Both the position numbers and the translations under genes were made by a program. From assembly GCF_001039355.2 (NCBI RefSeq), contig NW_019775467.1, positions 91,073-123,477 of the forward strand: a DNA stretch of 32,405 nucleotides, written 5' to 3'. This document shows positions 10,708 to 19,887 of the stretch, one piece after another (positions within the stretch are counted from its first letter, which is position 1; every line of letters starts with the position of its first letter). The stretch comes from Lingula anatina (lineage: Eukaryota; Brachiopoda; Lingulata; Lingulida; Lingulidae). A model generated the notes under the pieces. That model searched no databases and was not told the DNA's origin. It saw only the letters and a list, made by a program, of their open reading frames with translations.

Positions 10708-11970
10708 GCGGATTTTATAAAATTGGTACACATAACTGCAAATTGAGTTAAAACCTGCACTATTTTCGGTATAGTCCTAGCAGCTTATAAGAGAATGGTT
10801 TCTAAATTTTTTCTTCCGGGAAGGGTCCACTTAGGTCAATACTTGCCTCAGTGTGCTTTCTTCGATCTTTCCTGACTCCGAGGCCTACCATCCGATATTA
10901 CCGTGGCCCCTTTTTGCGTTTTTTTCTTTGCGATTTTTGCCTTTTCTTCTTCTTTTTTTGTATTTTTCTGGGCTCAAGGATTGCCCGGTAACATTTTGCC
11001 CAGCACTACTGCTTTATTCTAACCAGCCGTCCTATTTGTGGGCACGTGCACATTTAGGACGAAGTTAACCAAGATATGTAGTTACCCCTTGCATTTATTT
11101 ACTGTGGGTTAAGCAGATAAACTGGCAGAATTATGTAGCGTACAGGTACATGTACCTTCCTTTTGGGAGATAAACCCCTTTGATGAATTTAGGATCTGGA
11201 TAACGCCAATTTAATGTATAAAATGGCAGTTTGAAACTTCAGTTTTATTTAGAACAGCAGCCTCTCAGTCCAAGACTTCGAAAGCCGATATACTCGCTGT
11301 TCGTGTGATCCAAACGTTGCCCATCTTCCATAATCCATAAATTCATCACTGCTATCACCCAATTTGCCATTACTAAAATTGAATTGCACACCCGAGAAAT
11401 GATAATTAAGGAAAGTATTTTTGATAAATCAGGGAAAAAATCTCGGTAAGAAGACAAACAGACATACTTTTCAGTATTTCTTGTGGACACCCTTAAAGAC
11501 GAGAATTGCAGTTATCTAAACGAGGTGTGACAAGGGTTTTTTTTATTAGTAATCATAGAGGAATCACTTAGATGGTTCTTCGGTTAAGCTACGTTTCTGA
11601 TGTGGAACATGCATGACTGTATATATATCAAGGTTAATATTGTAAGGGTTCTGTGTCATCCGTAGTTGCCAGAAATATTTCATCTTTGTGACAAGCATGG
11701 CACACATTTATATCTCAATATATAAATTAACACTGCCATAGACTGACAAGTAAATATCGATACTGAGTTTCCAATTATGACGTTTCACAATCTGTTGCAA
11801 ATAAATAATGAGATGTAATTAAAAACTATATCCAAATATTTCCCATTTTGCATCTTGGGATACCGTGCGAAAAGCATACTACCGTTTCAAGCATTACAAA
11901 GACGGCTGGTGGAAACACATTTATCTAAATATATAATTGTTTAATTGTATTACATGCAGGGGTACGCTTA

Positions 11971-12195
11971 GGCTCCGTTCACATGGAAAATCTATTTTCT
12001 AAAAATCTATTTTCTATTCGCGGTATCTTGTGATCACGGTCTGTGCCCTGAATACCCCGCGGCGTAATTACTGGCAGCGCGAGCCAGTTACTTCCAAAGC
12101 TGTAATTAATTCTCGGCTGTGCTCGGAGTGATCACAAGATACCGCGAATAGAAAGTAGATTTTTAGAAAATAGATTTTTCATGTGAACGGAGTCT
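11971..12195. mobile_element. Foldback MITE inside tandem-array copy 1
   Basis: A ~225-bp element whose ends (CTCCGTTCACATG and CATGTGAACGGAG) continue inward as ~65-bp inverted arms through AAAATCTATTTTC, ATTCGCGGTATCTTGTGATCAC. CTTAG flanks both sides. The equivalent site in neighbouring tandem copies lacks the element, which supports a recent insertion. Confidence 0.85.
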
Positions 12196-12319
12196 TAGAG
12201 CGCAAGCTGCACACCAATTGTCTATCATGATTGATTTAAACTTTCTTTGATCTTCAGACGAGGGTCTCTCTTCGTTCTCCCAGTGTCTCTATAACTATTA
12301 ATTAGTAACTTTTTTCTTG

Positions 12320-12446
12320 TCGTATTATTACCTTGGAACTGTCTCAATATTGTGTTCATATTGTAAGGGTAGGGAGGAGCTANTCGTATTATTACCTTGG
12401 AACTGTCTCAATATTGTGTTCATATTGTAAGGGTAGGGAGGAGCTA
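12320..12446. other. Single-N join with 63-base duplicated flanks
   Basis: Bases 12320-12382 are repeated without change at 12384-12446, separated by one N at 12383. An exact repeat around a lone N is typical of two overlapping contigs joined without merging, so one copy is probably an assembly artefact. Confidence 0.9.
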
Positions 12447-14171
12447 TTTATTTGGTTGGTCGCTACATACCATATCATCTATGTCACAAGCATGGGTCAA
12501 AAATCATTTTAACATAAGATTTAACATATAAGTTATCTTCTCCAGCCTCAGCTTTGATAAATCTATGATAAGTCTACTAAGTTTCTAGTAATGACTATTC
12601 AATCTGATGCAAATAAATAATGAGATATTATAAAATGCTATTTTTTCCATGGAAATCTTTCATATTTTGAATCAGGGAAAATCATGCAAAAAGCACACTG
12701 TTGTTTTCAGCAATACTTGGACGGTTAATGGAAACAGTTCTAAATCTGTATCAGTTTATTTATATTTAATGCGGGCGTTCATTTAGTTGGAATAATGCAG
12801 ACCCCTCATTCAGTGTTGTCTCATAATTGTCATGATCTTCAGACTACGGTCTTTCATCGTTCTCACAGTGCTTCTTTCACATTTTCTTTCACTCTTTGAC
12901 ATTTTCTTTCGCTCAGTGTTGTTTCAATTGTCATGATCTTCAGACTACGGTCTCTCGTCGTTCTCAAGGTGTCTCTTTCACATTTTCTTGAAATCACACA
13001 TAGCTCACCTTCCCATGGCCACGTTAAGGCTAAGGCAGCAAGCTAAAGACTAAGGTACGCTACGCTCCGAATATATTTAGCAGGGGCGGAGCCAGAGATA
13101 TTTTCTGACAGTCTTCCAAATTGTCTTTGTTGATCCATCCTCCATTTTTGAACGTCTTTCGACAGAAAGAATTAAATACCCGTCAATGTAAACTTAAAAA
13201 TCTGACCGTATCTCGGTAGACCCAGAGGACGGCCTAAATCCGCCCCTGTTTAGACTTAGTTAACATATTCATCTGACTTAACTTTGCCAGCATCAAATTT
13301 CATAAGTGTATGTCAATACTAAGTTTCTTTATATGGTCATTCACAATTTGATGCAAATAAACAGTGAGCTATTATAGAATGCTATTTATTCAATAAAATT
13401 ATTCTCTTTTTGCATCTGGGGATTCCATGCAAAAAGCGAATCATCATTTTCAACAATTTAACGGCTAATGGAAACACACAGTTCTAAACTTATAATCATC
13501 TAATTGTATTTCATGCGGGGTATCATTTAGGTCGCAGTCTGCAAACCACTCATCCATTTTAATCGTTTGTTATATTTTTACTGATATTCACTCCTCTGTC
13601 TCATGTTGCTTCTGTAACTGTTATTTTTTGTCAAATAAATAGCGACTGGATTTGCTGGCCACCTTTATTGTTCTCTTTAATCCGAAGTACAAATGGCCAT
13701 GAGAAGGTTCGTGCATAATGTTTTAAACTACGGTACGTTCCGAATATATTTCGACATTGTTCACAAACTCATCTGAACTTTTCCAGCATCAACTTTCATA
13801 TTTATAAATGTATGTCAGTAATAAAGTTCTTATTGTGGCGATTCACATAATGAGATCTTATAGAATATCATACCCTCGAGAATATTTAGTGCATAGGGTG
13901 TCATGCAAAAAGCATACGTACCATCATTTTCAGCATTGCTTCGATAGCTAATGGAAATACACAGCTCTGAAATCTATAGGCGGTTATTTGTATTTCATGC
14001 GGGCGGCCATAAAAATCACAGACTTCAAAAGTACAGAAAGTCTAAATAGTATTATGAGCCTGACTTACATAGAATGAAAATTAATGCCCCACTAATGACA
14101 TAAAGTTTTGGCAAAAATGAGGATCAGTGGTCATGCCTTTAAGATTGAAATAGGACAATATACTACTCCAA

Positions 14172-14386
14172 GGCTGTATTCCCAGAGCTTTTGGATCGAT
14201 CTATCCCCGCGGGAAGTCTCACTAGATTACTGTCAGATAATCCGGCTTAAATGTCCGTCCCGCCTGCTACAAGCTGTAAGGGGGTAATTAACTTTCGTGT
14301 CCGCCCGGCTGACAGCTATTTAGCGTGAACCCCCAGGGAGTTAGGTCGATCTAAAGTAGATCGATCTAATCTCTGGAAATGGGGTC
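14172..14386. mobile_element. Foldback MITE, GATCGATCTA family, copy 2
   Basis: Flanked by CCAAG on both sides. It carries GGATCGATCTATCCCCGCGG and AGGTCGATCTAAAGTAGATC at opposite ends, and AGTCTCACTAGATTACTGTC inside, in reverse orientation relative to 344-543. Confidence 0.78.
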
Positions 14387-14929
14387 CAAGACTGTGATGA
14401 CACACAGTAAATGTGAACACACTGACATGGTAGAAGATGAGATACGCATCTCGCCTAAATTTAATGAGAATAAAATTGAGCTGATCTACTATTTACTACT
14501 GTACCAGAGGTAACAGACAAAGGCGGGCGGCTTTTTATCCTTCTAAATCGATCTTCTGCAGAGGAAGTGACCGACACAGTAAAGATTTGGTTCAAGAAAG
14601 GTCTCATTACATTTTGGTGATGGTCCAATAATGGATTCAATGATTTTCAATCATGAGGTAATTAAGTCAAAAGTATTGAATTTTTATGATATTTTTAGGA
14701 TAGGTCAGAAATGGACCAAGGAAGAAATGATTAGATTTTGGGGATGATATCCATTAATTACTTATTAATTATTAGTTTTATTGTTTATTATTATTTATCT
14801 TGGCGGAAGTATGCTCTTTCTGATTGGTTTTTTTTTTTTTTTCTTTTTTGTGCTACATATTGGTCAAAATCACATTTATGAAGTCTACATTCATGAATTA
14901 CTGTCTTCTCCTTTTATCTTACATTACAG

Positions 14930-14946
14930 ATTCGAATTGATAAACG
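14930..14946 (+). other. Probable 5' UTR start of gene 2 after a splice acceptor
   Basis: A pyrimidine tract ending TTACATTACAG (AG at 14928-14929) sits 17 bases before the ATG, suggesting the first coding exon is preceded by an intron in the leader or receives a spliced leader. An in-frame TAA two codons upstream of the ATG (14941-14943) fixes the start. Confidence 0.45.
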
Positions 14947-15010
14947 ATGTGGTCACTTCAATTCTATGTCGGTATCATCGCAATGTTCCTGATGGAGGGA
15001 CCGGTGACTG
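14947..15010 (+). CDS. Gene 2 exon 1 (signal peptide)
   Basis: MWSLQFYVGIIAMFLMEGPV is a short polar start followed by a hydrophobic core, as in a signal peptide. The donor is ACTG|GTATGT, phase 1. Confidence 0.78.
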
Positions 15011-18000
15011 GTATGTATACTTATACCTTATACAGAAAGAATGGAAAGAAGACACTGGCCCCAAACTTCCCCTTTATCACCAAGTTATACTCATCCAAAG
15101 CTGTTTATAAAATGCCGATCAACCCCCTGAACACATGGTTTTAAATTTATTTTAATTCTTATGACTTTCACAACGGAAATATCCTATCGGACTATCTTCA
15201 GTAAATTGGCCCAAAATAATATAGGATACTACAGGACATCCTATTGTGTCTTACATGACCCTTTGGGATTTTGGACCAAAATCACACAGATCCTAAAGGA
15301 CATATGCCTTACAAGTAGGTAGAAATCATATAGAAGTGTCCGTTTGAATTCCTGTGAGGTCCCAAAGAGCTCTGTGGTATTTCTATAGAGTCCCAAAAGG
15401 ATCCTATCAGAAATTTTCGTAATAGGTGCTACTACCGGTAACAGGGGCTGCTACCGTACCATGTTCGAGTGAAATCTCTACGTTTCGAGAGTCACTCAAA
15501 ACTGAGAAAATTATTCCTATAATAATTTCCATATTGTGAAGGACATTGCGTCCTTCTGTACTCCAAATATCAAGAACACGAGTCTTATCGTTTGAAAATC
15601 TGCTTCTACTGTACACAAACCTCTCAACTCACGAATGCTTTAAAGGTACACTCCACATGAGGTTACCCTCCAAAATAGATTTTCCCGGGACAATGAGAAA
15701 TTTTCTCGTACTCTAGAATCATTTGTTTATCCCTCTCTGCACCTGGAATCGACATTTAATGAAATTTATTAAGGCTGACTTTCGCTAAAAATGACTGGTC
15801 ACTGATTATGACAGCGACCGTTTTTTCTATAAGCTCCAACGGAAATATCATATCAAGATCGTTTCAGGTTGGCACTTTAAATCCGCCACAATCAGCTGTA
15901 GGCCACATCACGAAAATGCAACACAGGTTAGTTGTACACTTTACTTTTAGGGTATTAATAAAAAATTAGTGAATTTTAAATAACGCACATTGCACTAACT
16001 GGGAACTGTATTCTACTTAACGCCAGAAGGAGGGGTGTCACTAATGGGCGTCCGCAGGGTGGGGGGGGGGNNNNNNNNNNNNNNNNNNNNNNNNNNNNNN
16101 NNNNNNNNNNNNNNNNNNNNNNNNNNNNNNNNNNNNNNNNNNNNNNNNNNNNNNNNNNNNNNNNNNNNNNNNNNNNNNNNNNNNNNNNNNNNNNNNNNNN
16201 NNNNNNNNNNNNNNNNNNNNNNNNNNNNNNNNNNNNNNNNNNNNNNNNNNNNNNNNNNNNNNNNNNNNNNNNNNNNNNNNNNGGTCAATGGGGTAACTTG
16301 TTAGGTCGATCTAAATCTTAATCCCTGGATCGATCTAAATCTCTGGGAATGCACCCTTAGATGCTCCAGACACTTCAACGGGTAAAACTGACACCAGAAG
16401 AAAATGAGAGACATGCATGTTATTGATCTTAGGATCAGTATAGTCTCTTTGCATGTGTCAGCCAAAAGTCAGCCTATAACATCGCCTAAATAAGGCGAAA
16501 TTCTGAATTTCTTGGATCATATTGCACTTAAATGCAAACTACCGTATACAAATGCAAATACAATTTTAGGGTATGTTTCTTTAAATATTCGACTTATGTG
16601 ATATGTCACGACTGGATGACGAAGAAACATGGACGTGCTACTACTACTAACTATTGCTACTTCTCCTACTACGGCCCATAGGGCGCACAAAAGCGAGGTT
16701 TGAAGTTCGCTGGATTTTGCGATATTTCGTCACTCCGGGAACATGTAATATACTGCACAACGTTTGGACTGTCTTGAAATTACATGTTTGTATGTGTGTT
16801 AATTTATATGTATTTTGAGATTGCCAGTGTAACAGGAATGGAAGTCCGCTAGGAACAGTAGTCTGCTTCCAATTACTTTGTACAGGTGACATTCGCCCCA
16901 TATACTAACCCCAATACTCCAATGAACCCTAACCTATACTAATCATATGGGAGCCCGGACTTCCATTCCTATGACTTCCATTCTTGTTACACCGGTTTGA
17001 AAAACATCGAGAATAAATATTATTTTTCGACCAGCCTTATTCAGAATTGTCTTTGCTTTCGTTTTACCAGGTACTGTGCTCTTGGCGAACTGGGTGGCGC
17101 TTAACGATTGGGCCATGTAAATATCCCTGCACAGAGGATGATATAGGCAATCTTACTGCACCATATAAAGGAAAATGGCAGCGCGTTTCTGGTTAGTAAA
17201 AGTACTGATGCTCCCAATTAAGCAAGCATGGACGTATTACTAAGTGCAGTTTATGTTAAAGCAGAGTTCGAATAAGTAACGTCACAGTAAACCCTTAACC
17301 CTTACGAAAATTCCATATATGGCTGCATTCACAACAGTGGACTAACTCGTCCGCGGATCAGATACGGCCAATCCTTTTGAATGTTTTTTTGCGTAATCAC
17401 CGGAAATTCTATTCAGTGTCTATTAGGGAATTATTCGTCAAGCTTTTATGTGGGTCGCCACATTTGATCCGCGGACTAGTTAGTCCGCTGTTGTGGATGC
17501 CGCTTAAGACTTCCCATAGGGATCCTACAGGACTCTATAGGAATTTTAGTTAAATATGGCGCGCACTCGACAATGCATTCCCGCCTCCCAAGCGCACTAT
17601 CCCAGCAGGGGCAGAGCAATTAAATCTGGGCATGCTTTCAAGTGGGTGGCGCCATATTTGATCCTCGGCTCTGTTAGTCCGCGGATCAACTTGTTCTGAA
17701 TCTGCCCATATTTTTTCCTTCATTTTTAACATTAGGAAATGGATCCGTAACAAACATTACAGACCTAGGATACTACGTCACAGGCATAGACAAAATTTAC
17801 AATTGGCAACAAGGGTACAATGTATTCGTGAATACTCTCCCAGACCCTGGTGTGTTTCAGTTTAGGTAAGTCTATTTTTGCTTTCTGACACCCCCATCCT
17901 CATCATGCCCAAAATACAGCTTCGTGCATAATTTGTAACCCTGTCTACACGTTATGCCTCTATTTCATACAGACCAAGAATCTCACGAATCGCCAGGAAT

Positions 18001-19754
18001 TGACAACTTTCAGGATTCGTGTTTGAATCGTAATCAGTTTGTGATTGATCAAGAATTGCAAGAACTGACTACGAATATATACGAATCTGTTAAGAACTTC
18101 ACGAACTGATTACGATTCAACCATGAATCCTGAAATTTGTCAATTCCTGGCGATTCGTGGAATTCGTGGTCTGTGTGAAATAGGGGTATAAACCGGTAAT
18201 TTGCTTTCGCCCCTCTATCCACACCTAAAAGAATCCTGACGAACATTTTTAACACAAACACATCTTTTTAAAGGAGGGACAGTATACACACAGTATAGAC
18301 ACATATGAGTTGTTCAATGAATAGCCAATAATAAAATAATCAAAAATACCAATTAGACATTTTTGTTTATAATGAAATAGGTACATGTATTCACTTTACT
18401 CATGATGTGCACTATCTTTTCGATAGGTATAAAAATCAAATTTTCAGGTACATAATTTCATAATCACCAAAATTTTATTTCTATGTAGCATCTGTAGTGC
18501 TTTAACTGCATATAATAGAACTAAAGAGTAGTATTCTTTTAAAATTTGTTAACACCACCACTCAATAGAAATGTTCTAATTATAAGAACGTACGACTCAA
18601 ATAAACAGTATCCGAAAATTTCACAGTTTTTGCCCCATTGAAAAGACTAAGTAATTACTTTATTTTAAAATCATTTCTCAGATATCAAGACTGTTGCCGG
18701 CTGGCTGTAGATGTACATACGGGAAGAAATGTAAGACCTAAATATGCAATTATAACCGAATATAATGGCGGTTATCGAAGCGACACGGGAAAGCCAAATG
18801 CAAGCCCCATAACGTCAAGTCTCCCAATCGTTCAGTAAGTATTGATATGTAAGGGAGCATTCACATCGAGAATAGCCGAGGTCTAGTGAGGCCGCGACCT
18901 AAATATGGCGGACCTACATGAAAGGAAGACTGCTAATCTTTTAATGGTCTCTCCGCCTCTCACACGCCCCCCCCCCCCACGCGTTGTCCCTCGACCGGTT
19001 GAATTGAGCTGAGATTTAATTACTGTGAGAATTGATGAGAATTAACAGGATAAGTGGTCTTTTTTTCATGTAGGTCCGCCATATTTAGGTCGAGGCCTTA
19101 CGAGACCTCGGCTATTCTCGATGTGAATGCTCCCTAAGTGTTAACATTGGGAAATTCGAGATATAATGGAAAATTAAATGGAATTAAAAGCATTCTGATT
19201 GGAATTTTATGGAGTTTTTAATCCGAATGAGACTTCAAACGATAGGTCCGTTTCTGTTAGGCCGCTTTTACTACTAGTGCACGGATCAAATATGGCGCCC
19301 AATTGACAATGGATTCCCGCTTCCCACTTCATGTCCCATCCCAACAGGGGAAGAGCAATTAAATCTCGGTATTAGTCAGTCCGAAATGTAAAAGAAAACC
19401 TCACAATCCCATTGACACTTAGATAAATTTCATGATAGTAAATCTTTGGAAGTTATTGCTTATCAGATTAACTCAGTAGGCCTATATTTTTTAAACATGC
19501 TTTAACATGCATTTATTACAACTGCTCGCAAAGTTGGTTTCTAATCTATATTGAATATATTAGGATAATCAGTTTATTATTATTATTATTATTAGGATGG
19601 AATTATCATGTGGTTATCGGTTCGACATCCCATACTCTGATCCAGATGGAGATAATCAGTTTATTATTATTATTATTATTATTATTAGGATGGGGAATTA
19701 TCATGTGGTTATCGGTTCGACATCCCATACTCTGATCCAGATGGAGATAATCAG

Positions 19755-19785
<31 letters not shown>

Positions 19786-19850
19786 GGATGGAGTTATCAT
19801 GCGGTTATCGGTTCGACATCCCATACTCTGATCCAGATGGAGATAATCAG

Positions 19851-19887
<37 letters not shown>

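Larger units (their letters stand above)
11700..14010. repeat. Diverged tandem array, four ~0.5-0.7 kb units
   Basis: Four copies of the same ordered blocks can be followed: TGCAAATAAATAATGAGAT (near 11797, 12607, 13345, with a shortened form at 13850), then CATGCAAAAAGCATAC, CTAATGGAAACACACAG, TTGTATTTCATGCGGG and, in the first gaps, GATCTTCAGACTACGGTCTC. Copies differ by many substitutions and indels. The first copy is interrupted by the foldback element at 11971-12195. No coding potential was seen. Confidence 0.7.
6994..14946. other. Repeat-rich intergenic region
   Basis: No gene with homology or consistent exon structure was found between HYKK and the secreted-protein gene. The content is transposon-derived: a (AAAT)n run, a TTAA-flanked element, a long inverted repeat, several foldback MITEs, a transposase-like HTH remnant and a diverged tandem array, listed separately. 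Frames at 9567-9782, 10853-11068 and 11245-11490 show no recognisable domain. Confidence 0.55.
15011..17735 (+). other. Gene 2 intron 1 content
   Basis: A 2.7-kb intron holding a TCCTATAGG-type repeat (15171-15426), the sequencing gap (16071-16282), a GATCGATCTA-family fragment just after the gap (about 16297-16365), one CATTCACAACAG foldback element (17331-17503) and a truncated MITE (17545-17703). No exon in either strand was recognised. Confidence 0.6.

Noticed and set aside
16035-16304. Frames running through the N gap on both strands
   Set aside because: They consist almost entirely of undetermined residues.
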